Assembly: GCA_016795035.1 (NCBI GenBank)
Contig: JAEUIT010000045.1
Location: 1-54,544 of the forward strand
From: Phycisphaerae bacterium
GTDB lineage: Bacteria; Planctomycetota; Phycisphaerae; Phycisphaerales; SM1A02
Direction: 5' to 3'
DNA length: 54,544 nt
Part shown: in pieces, positions 27,646 through 35,508 of the stretch
Position numbering within the stretch: the first letter of the stretch is position 1
How the letters are laid out: every line of letters begins with the position of its first letter
Made by a program: the position numbers and the translations under genes
Notes under the pieces: generated by a model
Told to the model about the DNA's origin: nothing
The model's input: the letters and a program-made list of their open reading frames with translations, nothing else
Databases searched by the model: none

Positions 27646-28062
27646 ATGCGCCTCAGCGATGCCGAGTGGACCGTCATGACCGCCGTCTGGGCGGTCGCCG
27701 CCGAACAGGACGTCGTGACCGCGCGCGACGTGCACGCGCGGATCGGCGACAGCGCGGAGTGGGCGTACACCACGGTGCGCACGCTCCTCGCGCGGCTCGT
27801 CGAGAAGGGCGCGCTGACCGAGTCGAAGCGCGGCAACCAGTGCACGTACGTCGCCCGCATCTCGCGCGAGGACGCCCGCTCGACCGCGGTGCGCTCGCTC
27901 GTCGAGCGCGCCTTCGAGGGCACGCTCGGATCGTTGCTGCAACACCTCGTCGCGAAGGAGCGGCTCTCGAAGCGCGACCGCGCGAAACTCCTCGAACTCC
28001 TCGACGCTGACGCCGCGAAGGACATCCAAGAGCCGCCGTCGCGCCCGGGGAAGCGGTCATGA
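27646..28062 (+). CDS. BlaI/MecI/CopY-family transcriptional repressor
   Basis: The 138-residue protein has the winged helix at the N-terminus (LSDAEWTVMTAVWAV, VTARDVHARIGDSAEWAYTTVRTLLARLVEKGALTESKRGNQCTYVARIS), followed by a dimerisation/cleavage helix region. BlaI repressors bind TGTA/TACA sites as dimers and are cleaved when the paired M56 protease is activated. The operator at 27582-27610 is the probable target. It overlaps the M56 gene by ATGA. No beta-lactamase is nearby, so the controlled response is probably something else. Confidence 0.92.
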   Translation: MRLSDAEWTVMTAVWAVAAEQDVVTARDVHARIGDSAEWAYTTVRTLLARLVEKGALTESKRGNQCTYVARISREDARSTAVRSLVERAFEGTLGSLLQHLVAKERLSKRDRAKLLELLDADAAKDIQEPPSRPGKRS

Positions 28063-29204
28063 TCGGCGCCCTCGACGCGCTCGCCGTGCAGTGGTGGACG
28101 TGGGCGCTCCCCGCGGCGGCGCAGGTCGCGCTTGTCGCGCTCGTCGCGGCGCTCGTCGACCTTCTCTGCGTGCGCCGCGCGCGGCCACGGCTCCAGACGC
28201 TCCTCTGGGCGTTCGTCCTCCTGAAGTTCCTCGTGCCGCCGTGGCTCGCGTCGCCGTTCGCCGTGACCCGCCTCGTCGCCGCGCCCACGCTCGCGGCAAG
28301 CGCGGCCGAGGGCCCGAGCGTGCCGATGGCGCTCGTGCGCACCGTCGCGGCGGTGTGGCTCGCCGGGAGCGCGACGCTCCTCGTCACGGGCGCCTGGCGC
28401 CACCGACGCGAGCGGTCGCGCATCCTCCGCTCCTCGCTCCCGGCCGACGCCGACGCCCGCCGCGAGGTCGCCCGCGCCGCCGAGACGCTCGGCCTGCGCC
28501 GCCTGCCGGAGACGCGGATCGTCGACCGCCTCGACGAGGCCGCCGTGTTCGGCGTGCGCCGCCCGATCGTCCTCGTGCCGAGGCCGCTCCTCGCGGCCGC
28601 CCGCGACGGGGATCGCGCCGCGCTCGGGCACGTGCTTCTCCACGAGTGCGCGCACCTTCGTCGCCGCGATCCGCTCCGCGCGCTCCTCTCCTTCGTCGTT
28701 GCAGCTTTGGCATGGCCGCATCCGATCGCGTGGCTCGCGCGACATCGCCTCGCGGCGCTCGCGGAGCTCGCGACCGACGCCCACGTCGTCCGCACGATCG
28801 GCGACGGCGGCTCGACGTACCGCCGCACGCTGACCGATCTCGCCCGCACGCTGCTGCATGAGCCGCCGAACGCACGGGCGGTCGGTCGCCTCGCGTTCGT
28901 CTTGCCCGGCTGGCCCGGTCGCTCGCTCCTCCTCGCCCGGCTCGAGCACCTGCGGCGCGGCGTCGCGCCGCGCTCGCGGCTCGACGCCGTCGGTCTCGTC
29001 GTTGCAGCCGCGTTGGTCGCCGGCGCGCTCCTTCCGCTCGCGAACCCGCCGACGCCGCGCGACGAGCTGTGGGCCGCGTCGCGCGGGTGCATCGAGAAAC
29101 GCCTTCTCTTCTGGAGTTACCTCGGCGAAGCGTCGGGCACGACGCCCGCCGCCGCGCCGGCCCCGTCCCCCGCTTCCGCCCCCATTCCGAGGACTGATCC
29201 ATGA
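28059..29204 (+). CDS. BlaR1-like M56 membrane metallopeptidase lacking a sensor domain
   Basis: The 381-residue protein has N-terminal helices (about 15-37, 46-65, 90-111), a cytosolic M56 domain with zinc motif HECAH (195-199) and further helices at 222-240 and about 305-325. In classical BlaR1 an extracellular penicillin-binding domain follows the last helix. Here only about 55 residues remain, ending in a Pro/Ala-rich tail, so the stimulus cannot be beta-lactam binding by that domain. It presumably cleaves the BlaI protein encoded upstream. ATGA overlaps on both sides (28059-28062, 29201-29204) show tight translational coupling with the DUF1579 gene. Confidence 0.9.
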   Translation: MIGALDALAVQWWTWALPAAAQVALVALVAALVDLLCVRRARPRLQTLLWAFVLLKFLVPPWLASPFAVTRLVAAPTLAASAAEGPSVPMALVRTVAAVWLAGSATLLVTGAWRHRRERSRILRSSLPADADARREVARAAETLGLRRLPETRIVDRLDEAAVFGVRRPIVLVPRPLLAAARDGDRAALGHVLLHECAHLRRRDPLRALLSFVVAALAWPHPIAWLARHRLAALAELATDAHVVRTIGDGGSTYRRTLTDLARTLLHEPPNARAVGRLAFVLPGWPGRSLLLARLEHLRRGVAPRSRLDAVGLVVAAALVAGALLPLANPPTPRDELWAASRGCIEKRLLFWSYLGEASGTTPAAAPAPSPASAPIPRTDP

Positions 29205-29845
29205 GACTCCCGACCGCCTCCCGCACCGCCGCGCTCGCGGCCTCGTTCCTCGCCGGCGCACTCGTCGTTGCAGGCGCCGGCTGGCGCCAGGCCGAGCCGC
29301 CGAAAGACGCGTCCGCCGAAACGGCCCAGCAGAAGGCGATGCGCGAGGCGATGGAAAAGGCCGCGACGATCGTGAAGCCCGGACCCAACCACAAGGCGCT
29401 CGAGCGATTCGTCGGGACGTGGGCGGTGTCGGTGAAGATGAGCCTCGGGGGCGCGGAGCGCACGCAGGACGTCGGCACCGCCACGTGGTCCTGGCTCATG
29501 CCCGGCCGTTGGCTCAAGGCCGAGCTCGACGGCACGCTCATGGGCATGCCCTTCAAGGGCTTCCAGATCCTCGGCTACGACAACTTCAAGCAGAGCTTCG
29601 TCTGGACCGGCGTGAGCGGCATGGACACCGCGATGACGCACGCCGAGGGCGACATGGATCCCGGCGACAAGGCGCTCATCCTCTACGGCACGCTCGACGA
29701 GTACCTGACCGGCGAGCACGACAAGATGGTGAAGTACCTCTATCGCTTCGAGTCGCCCGACCGGATGACGCTCGAGGTCCACGACCTTCCGATCGGCGAG
29801 AAGAACACCAAGGTGCTCGAGTTCGTCTTCGACCGGAAGAAATGA
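29201..29845 (+). CDS. DUF1579-family exported protein
   Basis: An N-terminal hydrophobic segment (residues 9-27) indicates export. The body shows the DUF1579 pattern: HKALERFVGTWAVSVKM, SWLMPGRWLKAELDGTLMGMPFKGFQILGYDNFKQSFVWTG and MTLEVHDLPIGEKNTKVLEFVF. The fold is thought to be a lipocalin-like barrel; no activity is known. The ATGA overlap with the M56 gene suggests that it belongs to the BlaI regulon and may be its output or sensor. 214 residues. Confidence 0.87.
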   Translation: MRLPTASRTAALAASFLAGALVVAGAGWRQAEPPKDASAETAQQKAMREAMEKAATIVKPGPNHKALERFVGTWAVSVKMSLGGAERTQDVGTATWSWLMPGRWLKAELDGTLMGMPFKGFQILGYDNFKQSFVWTGVSGMDTAMTHAEGDMDPGDKALILYGTLDEYLTGEHDKMVKYLYRFESPDRMTLEVHDLPIGEKNTKVLEFVFDRKK

Positions 29846-29875
29846 CCGCGTTGCAGCCGCCGCGAAGGACGACCC

Positions 29876-30337
29876 ATGGCCAACTTCTCCCACAGCGTTC
29901 GCGTGCGAGCCCCGGCCGCACGCGTGTTCCACGCCATCAGCGACTTCCCGAACGCACCCACGCTCATCAAGGGCATCACGAAGATCGAGATGCTGACCGA
30001 CGGTCCCACGCGCGTCGGCACGACGTTCCGCGAGACGAGGATGATGTTCGGGCGCGAGGCGACCGAGACGATGGAAGTCTCGCGCCTCGAGCCCGGCCGG
30101 GCCTACGAGCTCACGTGCATGAGCTGCGGCTGCCGGTACGTCTCCGAGATGCGGGCGCAGCCGGTCGGAGACGAAACCGATCTCTCGCTCTCCTTCCAGG
30201 CGACGCCCCTGACCTTCATCGCAACGGTCATGGGCTTCGTCATGCGGCCCCTCTTCCGGTCGATGTGCAAGGCGATCTCGAACGACCTCGTCGAGATGAA
30301 GGCCGAGATCGAGCGGCGTGAAGCCGCGACGGGCTGA
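29876..30337 (+). CDS. SRPBCC (polyketide cyclase/START-like) family protein
   Basis: The 153-residue protein begins NFSHSVRVRAPAARVFHAISDFPNAPTLIKGI, the usual entry strand and helix of the SRPBCC ligand-binding fold. It continues with GTTFRETRMMFGREATETMEVSRLEPGRAYELTC and ends with the long C-terminal helix (FRSMCKAISNDLVEMKAEIERR). Ligand unknown; no signal peptide, so cytosolic. It starts 30 nt after the DUF1579 gene and an intergenic CGTTGCAG octamer lies between them. Probably part of the BlaI-led operon. Confidence 0.85.
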   Translation: MANFSHSVRVRAPAARVFHAISDFPNAPTLIKGITKIEMLTDGPTRVGTTFRETRMMFGREATETMEVSRLEPGRAYELTCMSCGCRYVSEMRAQPVGDETDLSLSFQATPLTFIATVMGFVMRPLFRSMCKAISNDLVEMKAEIERREAATG

Positions 30338-30342
30338 GCCGG

Positions 30343-30348
30343 TACGCT
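30343..30348 (+). promoter_or_regulatory. Putative -10 (TACGCT), leaderless
   Basis: It lies 6 nt before the ATG at 30355; no Shine-Dalgarno is seen. Confidence 0.4.
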
Positions 30349-30354
30349 TCGGCC

Positions 30355-31083
30355 ATGACGATCGCCCGCTTCGCTTCCGTCGCGCTCTCGCTCGCCGCGC
30401 TGGTCCTCGCCGTGGGCTGCTCGTCCCCGTCGAAGTCGGACGTCGCGGCCGCCGAGGAGTACGTCCTCGTCACGCTGAAGCGCGGACCGCGCGTCGCCGA
30501 GAAGTCCGACGCCGAGCGCCAGGAAATCCAGGCCGGCCACATGGCGAACATCCGTCGCCTCGCCGACGAGCACAAACTCGTCGTTGCAGGTCCGTACGGC
30601 AAGGAGAACCACGACCCGACCTCGCGCGGGATCTTCATCTTCGACGTCGACTCGATCGCCGAGGCGAAGACGCTCACCGACACCGATCCCGCGGTCGTCG
30701 CGGGGGTCCTCGCGATGGAGACGGAAACGCTCGCGACCGCCTCCGACCTGCGCGGCGCGGTGGCCCGCGACAGCGCGCGAGACGCGCAGCTCAAGGCGCA
30801 AGGCCGCGAGCTTCCGATGAACGAGCGCATCCGGGCGTACGTCCTCGTCCGCGCCGACGACGGCGCGCGGGCCGCGAAGGTCATCGCGGCCGCGATCCCG
30901 GCAAAGGCGGTCCTGATCGACGGGCGCGTCAATGTCACGAAGGGATTCTGGGTGATCGACGCCCCGGATTGCTCCACGGTGCGGGAATGGCTCGGAACGT
31001 CGCTCGACGCCCTCGGCCCGTGCACCATCGACGAGTGGTGGTCGACGACCACGCTCGTGCCCGACGCCTCGCCGACGGCGTGA
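30355..31083 (+). CDS. Lipoprotein with two YciI-like domains
   Basis: A lipobox (LAVGCSS, Cys about 22) is followed by a YciI-like half (about 34-125: EYVLVTLKRGPR, HMANIRRLADEHKLVVAGPYG, RGIFIFDVDSIAEAKTLTDTDP) and a second, weaker half (about 160-235: IRAYVLVRADDGARAAKVI, KGFWVIDAPD). YciI proteins form ferredoxin-like barrels with a His/Asp pair; here H61 in AGHMANI is a candidate. Function is unknown. A lipid-anchored YciI protein is unusual. A -10-like box suggests its own leaderless transcript. Confidence 0.8.
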   Translation: MTIARFASVALSLAALVLAVGCSSPSKSDVAAAEEYVLVTLKRGPRVAEKSDAERQEIQAGHMANIRRLADEHKLVVAGPYGKENHDPTSRGIFIFDVDSIAEAKTLTDTDPAVVAGVLAMETETLATASDLRGAVARDSARDAQLKAQGRELPMNERIRAYVLVRADDGARAAKVIAAAIPAKAVLIDGRVNVTKGFWVIDAPDCSTVREWLGTSLDALGPCTIDEWWSTTTLVPDASPTA

Positions 31084-31102
31084 CCGCGGACGGCTCGACG
31101 TT

Positions 31103-32284
31103 TCAGGCGGCGGAGCCCGACTCGACCAGCCGCACCGTGCGCTTGCCGTCTTTCTCGACGACGTCCGCTGCGATGCCCAGTTGCACGAGGTGCGCGACCG
31201 GACCGTGCGGCTTCGCCTTCTCCTCATCGAGACGGCGCTTCGCCGCGGGGTTCGCGTAGGTGTTGAAGAGCATCGCCTTCACCGTCGCGAACATTCCGCC
31301 GACGCTCGCGAACGTGTGGTTCACGGCGCTCGCCTCGTAGCCCGAGTGCACCATGCAGTTCGCGCACTTCGGGTTGCCGCTCGAGTGGCCGTAGCGCTCC
31401 CACTCGGTCTCGTCGATGAGTTCGGAGAACGTGTCGACGTAGCCTTCCTGGAGGAGGTAGCACGGCTTCTGCCAGCCGAAGATGTTGTAGGTCGGCATGC
31501 CCCACGGCGTGCATTCGTACTGCCGCGTGCCCATGAGGAACTCAAGGAAGAGCGGCGACTGGTTGAAGCGCCACTTCTGCTTCCCGTCCTTCCGGTTCGA
31601 GAGGATCATCTCGAAGAGTTCGTTCGTCTTCTGCCGCTTGAGGAAGTTCTTCTGGTCGGGCGCCTTCTCGTAGGCGTAGCCCGGCGAGAGCATCATGCCC
31701 TCGACGCCGAGGGCCATCATCTCGTCGAAGAAGGCGCGCACGGAGTTGGGATCGGCGCCGTCGAAGAGCGTGGTGTTCGTCGTGACGCGGAAGCCCATCT
31801 TCACGGCGAGGCGAATGCCGTCGACTGCCTTCTCGTACGTGCCTTCGCGGCACACCGCGAAGTCGTGGTGCTCCTCCTGGCCGTCCATGTGCACCGAGAA
31901 CGTGAGGTACTTGCTCGGCTTGAACCAGCCGGCCTCGAGCTTCTCCTTGAGGAGGAGCGCGTTCGTGCAGAGGTAGATGTACTTCCGCCGCGCGACGAGA
32001 CCTTCGACGATCTCCTTGATGTTCGGATGAAGGAGCGGCTCGCCGCCGGGAATCGAGACCATCGGCGCGCCGCACTCCTCGACGGCCTTGAAGCACTGCG
32101 CCGGCGTGAGCTGCCGCTTGAGGATGTGAGGCGGGTACTGGATCTTGCCGCAGCCCGCGCAGGCGAGGTTGCAACGGAAAAGCGGCTCCAGCATGAGGAC
32201 CAGCGGGTATCGCTTGCGACCTTGAAGCCGTTGCTTCAGGACGTAGGTGGCGACGGTCCACATCTGGGAAATCGGTACGGGCAT
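31103..32284 (-). CDS. hpnH: Adenosyl-hopene transferase HpnH (radical SAM)
   Basis: HpnH joins the 5'-deoxyadenosyl group to hopene, the first step of extended (C35) hopanoid synthesis. The radical SAM motif is CNLACAGC (Cys38, Cys42, Cys45), preceded by the family sequence GRKRYPLVLMLEPLFR. Other family marks are SIPGGEPLLHP, YLCTNALLL, FSVHMDG, LSPGYAYEKAPDQ, YECTPWGMPTYNIFGWQKPCYLL and CANCMVHSGYEA. The 393-residue length is typical once the start at 32284 is used; the open frame upstream lacks any signal. No other hopanoid gene lies in the window. It is divergent from an ECF sigma gene. Confidence 0.95.
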   Translation of the reverse strand: MPVPISQMWTVATYVLKQRLQGRKRYPLVLMLEPLFRCNLACAGCGKIQYPPHILKRQLTPAQCFKAVEECGAPMVSIPGGEPLLHPNIKEIVEGLVARRKYIYLCTNALLLKEKLEAGWFKPSKYLTFSVHMDGQEEHHDFAVCREGTYEKAVDGIRLAVKMGFRVTTNTTLFDGADPNSVRAFFDEMMALGVEGMMLSPGYAYEKAPDQKNFLKRQKTNELFEMILSNRKDGKQKWRFNQSPLFLEFLMGTRQYECTPWGMPTYNIFGWQKPCYLLQEGYVDTFSELIDETEWERYGHSSGNPKCANCMVHSGYEASAVNHTFASVGGMFATVKAMLFNTYANPAAKRRLDEEKAKPHGPVAHLVQLGIAADVVEKDGKRTVRLVESGSAA

Positions 32285-32701
32285 CAGCGACGATCCGGAG
32301 GCGAAAGGCGGCGTCCTCACCCGGCGCCGCCTGATGGCAGCGTCCGAAACGGAGAGGCACGGAATGGGAACGGATGGTACCGATCTCGGACGATCGCACC
32401 GTCCGAGAGTCGCGGAGGGCACACGAGATCGCCGGCCGAGTCGCACGTTTGGCGAACCGGGCCACGCGCGCCTCGTAGTCGAAGCGTGAGTGCTGCCCTC
32501 CCGATCAGCATCCTCCTCGCGAACGCCATCGTGGGGTCCTTGCGCCGCGGCTCGTCCGACCGGCCAACGGCTCCCGCGCGGGCATCGACCCACAACGCGT
32601 CGTCGACCGATATCCTCGCCACCCGCGCGATCGGTGTGCCGGGGGCGTCCGCTGCGGCGGCCGCAGACGGATCCTCGACCTCCATGGCGCGCGGAGCCCG
32701 A
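32285..32701. other. Intergenic region, 417 bp, divergent promoters; no gene seen
   Basis: It separates hpnH (minus) from the ECF sigma gene (plus). A 7-bp GGCGGCG/CGCCGCC hairpin lies near 32305-32330. No convincing promoter hexamers, small ORF or RNA gene could be picked out. An in-frame ATG at 32684 could extend the sigma factor by six residues. Confidence 0.45.
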
Positions 32702-33364
32702 ATGACTGCGGATTCCCGCTCTGAGCCCAACTCCGCTCCGCGCCCCGATCCGACCGACGAGACCCTTCTCGTCCAGAGTCGGGAGGGCGACCGCCGCGCG
32801 TTCCAGACCCTCGTCGAGCGCTATCGCGAGGACCTTCTCCGATTCCTCTTCCGATTTCTCGGCTCGCGAGCGGCGGCGGACGACGTCTTCCAGGAGACGT
32901 TCCTTCAGGTCCACTTGGCGGCCGACACCTTCGACGCCGATCGTCGCTTCCGTCCGTGGCTCTTCGCGATCGCAGCCAATAAGGCCCGCGACCATCACCG
33001 TCGGCAGCGGCGCCGCACCATGACGAGCCTCTCCGCCCCGGTCTCGGACGGCGACGCCTCGCTGGTCGATCTCCTCGAAACCGACGCCCCCGAAGCCGGT
33101 CGCGAGACCGATACCCGAGAGATCGGCACCCGAGTGAAGCGGGTGGTCGACGAAATGCCGAACCACTACCGCGAGATCCTGCTACTGGCCTACTTCCAGC
33201 GGATGAGTTACCAGCAGATCGCTGAGTGCCTCTCGATTCCGCTGGGCACGGTGAAGAGCCGACTGCACGCCGCAGTGGCGCACTTCGCCGGGTCGTGGAA
33301 GGCGCTCTATCCGACGGACGCGCCCGACGGCCTCCCTGGCGGCGACGCGCCGCCAACCTCCTGA
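32702..33364 (+). CDS. ECF-family RNA polymerase sigma factor
   Basis: The 220-residue protein has region 2 (about 20-95: LVQSREGDRRAFQTLVERYREDLLRFLFRFLGSRAAADDVFQETFLQVH, FRPWLFAIAANKARDHHR) and region 4 (about 145-200: VVDEMPNHYREILLLAYFQRMSYQQIAECLSIPLGTVKSRLHAAV). The start at 32702 follows CGGAG at 5 nt; an ATG at 32684 is an alternative. A membrane protein with a cytosolic N-terminal part follows after 50 bp and is probably its regulator. Target promoters are unknown. Confidence 0.93.
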   Translation: MTADSRSEPNSAPRPDPTDETLLVQSREGDRRAFQTLVERYREDLLRFLFRFLGSRAAADDVFQETFLQVHLAADTFDADRRFRPWLFAIAANKARDHHRRQRRRTMTSLSAPVSDGDASLVDLLETDAPEAGRETDTREIGTRVKRVVDEMPNHYREILLLAYFQRMSYQQIAECLSIPLGTVKSRLHAAVAHFAGSWKALYPTDAPDGLPGGDAPPTS

Positions 33365-33414
33365 CCCCTTTCCTGACGCTTCGACACGTCCTTTCGTGCG
33401 AGGGATTCGACTGC

Positions 33415-34422
33415 ATGTCCGCTCCGAACGACGCATCCAACGATCACCACAGCGAGCTGCCCGCACCTGAGACGCTCGCGGCGCGACTGTCTCCGCGTGA
33501 CGCCGAGCTCCTCGACGCGTTGGTCGCGTGCGACTTCGATCCCGCCAAGGTCGAGACGGTCGCGGGGCCGTTGACGGCCGACGACCGCACGCGCGTGGAA
33601 CGACTCCTCGCCCAATTCACCCTCCTCGACGCCTATCCCGAGCCGGAGGTCAGTGAGAGCGATGCCGCCACCCTCGTCGCCGCCACGCTCGCCCGCGTGC
33701 GCCGCGCCGACGAAGAGCGCGAACGCACGTTCTCGATCGAGAGCCACCCGGCGTACGCCGGCACCCCCGCGTGGCGGCGCTTCCGCTGGTCGGATCTCGT
33801 GGCGGTCGCGTGTGTCGCGATCGTCGGCGTGAGCGTGATCGTGCCGGTCGTCTCGTGGTCGCGCGGCCGCTCGCTCGAACTCTCCTGCTCGAACAACCTC
33901 CGCACGCTCGCAAGCGGCGTGTCCACGTACTCGGGAGACTTCGGCTCGCTGCCGATGCGGGCGTCGGTCCTTCCCGACCTCTCGAACTGGCTGACCTATC
34001 GCCACTCCGACAACCTGAAGGCGCTCACCGACCACTCGTACTGCACGACCGGCTGCCTCTGCTGCCCCGGGGACCACGATCCGAACGGGTCGTACGCGTA
34101 CCAGGTGATGGCGGCGACGAAGCACCCGATCTGGAATGCCGGGCCGCGGATCCCCTTGATCGGCGACCGCAATCCCCTGATCGATCTCGCCCGAAGCGGG
34201 GAGTCGATCGCCGAAGTCGCCCTCAATAGCGAGAGCCACAACGGTCGCGGCCAGAGCCTCCTCTTCACCGACGGCTCGGTCGACTTCCTCTATGCCCCCT
34301 ACGTTGCCCCGTCAGGGATGGCGAAGGGCCCCGGCGACAACATCTGGCTGCCGTACGGCAATGGCGCGAGCGCCCTGAGCGACCGCCCGAGCGGCAATGT
34401 GGACGCGTTCTTGCTGCACTGA
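33415..34422 (+). CDS. Membrane partner of the ECF sigma factor with a pilin-like (DUF1559-like) outer domain
   Basis: The first 120 or so residues are acidic and helical and carry no zinc anti-sigma motif. One transmembrane helix follows (about 124-146, DLVAVACVAIVGVSVIVPVV). The outer part reads ELSCSNNLRTLASGVSTYSGDFGSLP, then YAYQVMAATKH and GRGQSLLFTDGSVDFLYAPYV. The Asn-rich start and the terminal DGSV segment recall the pseudopilin-like DUF1559/H-X9-DG proteins common in planctomycetes. Placement next to the sigma gene suggests an anti-sigma role with a surface sensor, which is inference. 335 residues. Confidence 0.72.
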   Translation: MSAPNDASNDHHSELPAPETLAARLSPRDAELLDALVACDFDPAKVETVAGPLTADDRTRVERLLAQFTLLDAYPEPEVSESDAATLVAATLARVRRADEERERTFSIESHPAYAGTPAWRRFRWSDLVAVACVAIVGVSVIVPVVSWSRGRSLELSCSNNLRTLASGVSTYSGDFGSLPMRASVLPDLSNWLTYRHSDNLKALTDHSYCTTGCLCCPGDHDPNGSYAYQVMAATKHPIWNAGPRIPLIGDRNPLIDLARSGESIAEVALNSESHNGRGQSLLFTDGSVDFLYAPYVAPSGMAKGPGDNIWLPYGNGASALSDRPSGNVDAFLLH

Positions 34423-34433
34423 GTGAGGCAATA

Positions 34434-34524
34434 CAGGGATTCAGGATTCAGGAGTCAGGAGCGAGTGAAGCGCCATCGCCGAGCCCTGATCTCGGTTCCA
34501 CTGACTCCTGACTCCTGACTCCCT
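34434..34524. repeat. Heptamer-armed inverted repeat, element B
   Basis: The left arm (34435-34465) has GGGATTCA/GGATTCA/GGAGTCA, then GGAGCGAGTG. The right arm (34498-34524) has TGACTCC three times. It lies between the sigma-partner gene and rpmI, both on the plus strand. The GGAGCGAGTG variant next to the arm is shared with element G. Confidence 0.85.
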
Positions 34525-34634
34525 CCCCTTGCCCCCTCCGCCGACTTCCGGTACCTTTCCCGATTCTCGCCACTGCACGCCCGGACGCGATCGCGTCGGA
34601 GCGGACTGTCAGCGGCGACGCGCTTGAGGTTGTC

Positions 34635-34922
34635 ATGCCGAAGAACAAGAGTCACAAGGGCCTGCTGAAGCGAATCAAGATCACGAAGACCGGCAAGATC
34701 CGGTTTCGCGCTCCGGCGAGCCGCCACTTGAAGAGCAATAAGACCGGAACGCAGGTGCAGTCGTATCGCAAGAATCGCTACGCCCGCGCCGGCAACCTCA
34801 AGGCTCTCAGCAAGATGCTCTTCCGCCCGCTCCGGAGCGAAGAGCAGCACGAGGCCATGCTCCTCGCCGCCGAAGGCTCCTGCGGCAGCTGCGGCTGCGA
34901 CTGCTCGGGCGGCAAGAAGTAA
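34635..34922 (+). CDS. rpmI: 50S ribosomal protein L35 with Cys-rich C-terminal tail
   Basis: Residues 1-65 match L35: MPKNKSHKGLLKRIKITKTGKIRFR, then RHLKSNKTGTQVQSYRKNRY. L35 is usually about 65 residues; this one has 95. The extra tail ends GSCGSCGCDCSGGKK, four Cys in ten residues, and could bind a metal. The gene precedes rplT as in the usual infC-rpmI-rplT cluster, but infC is not upstream here; heptamer element B and an unrelated gene are. The start follows TTGAGG at close spacing. Confidence 0.95.
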   Translation: MPKNKSHKGLLKRIKITKTGKIRFRAPASRHLKSNKTGTQVQSYRKNRYARAGNLKALSKMLFRPLRSEEQHEAMLLAAEGSCGSCGCDCSGGKK

Positions 34923-34983
34923 GCCCGGCCGACTCACGAATCACGAAACGACCGTTCACAGGTTTGGCCGTCGGGCATAAAGC

Positions 34984-34999
34984 GCGAGCGAGTGCTCGC
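34984..34999 (+). other. Small hairpin in the rpmI-rplT gap
   Basis: GCGAGC-gagt-GCTCGC (6 bp, tetraloop) lies 35 nt before the rplT start. L20 represses its own operon in other bacteria; whether this hairpin takes part is unknown. Confidence 0.35.
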
Positions 35000-35034
35000 C
35001 TCCGCCGGCCGCCCTCACACGAGGACGAGACCCC

Positions 35035-35379
35035 ATGCCCCGCGCACGTAAGGGCGCAGCCCGTACCCAGGCTCGCCGCAAACTCCTCCGCGAAGCTCGC
35101 GGCTACTTCGGCACCAAGCACCGTCACAAGTACCAGGCCAAGATCGCGCTCTGGCGCGCCGGCCGGTATTCGTGGCGCGACCGCCGCGCCCGCAAGCGCG
35201 ACTACCGCGCCCTCTGGATCACCCGCATCACGGCCGCGTGCCGCATGCGTGGCACCCGCTACAGCCTCTTCATCAACTCGCTTCAGCGGAAGGGCTGCCT
35301 CCTGAACCGGAAGATGCTCTCGCAGATCGCGATCGACGACCCGGCGACGTTCGACTCGCTGGTCGCGATGGCGAAGTGA
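35035..35379 (+). CDS. rplT: 50S ribosomal protein L20
   Basis: The 114-residue protein is full length and typical: ARKGAARTQARRKLLREARGYFGTKHRHKYQAKIALWRAGRYSWRDRRARKRDYRALWITRITAACR, ending with the globular part (LQRKGCLLNRKMLSQIAIDDPATFDSLVAMAK). It binds 23S rRNA early in large-subunit assembly. It lies 112 bp after rpmI, with GAGGACGAG before the ATG. No classical terminator follows; heptamer element C begins 8 nt past the stop. Confidence 0.97.
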   Translation: MPRARKGAARTQARRKLLREARGYFGTKHRHKYQAKIALWRAGRYSWRDRRARKRDYRALWITRITAACRMRGTRYSLFINSLQRKGCLLNRKMLSQIAIDDPATFDSLVAMAK

Positions 35380-35387
35380 GTGTGAAG

Positions 35388-35485
35388 AGGAGTCAGGATT
35401 GAGGAGTCAGGAGTCAGTGGAAGGCGAGTTGACATCGCTCGCAGGGTGTTGAACCCTGAATCCTGACTCCTGAATCCTGACTCCT
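35388..35485. repeat. Heptamer-armed inverted repeat, element C
   Basis: The left arm (35388-35420) has GGAGTCA/GGATTGA/GGAGTCA/GGAGTCA. The right arm (35449-35485) has TGAACCC/TGAATCC/TGACTCC/TGAATCC/TGACTCC. It lies between rplT and the CDF gene, both on the plus strand, with about 8 nt and 23 nt to spare. Confidence 0.85.
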
Positions 35486-35508
35486 CGCGGCTTGCGGCCG
35501 CGCCCCCC

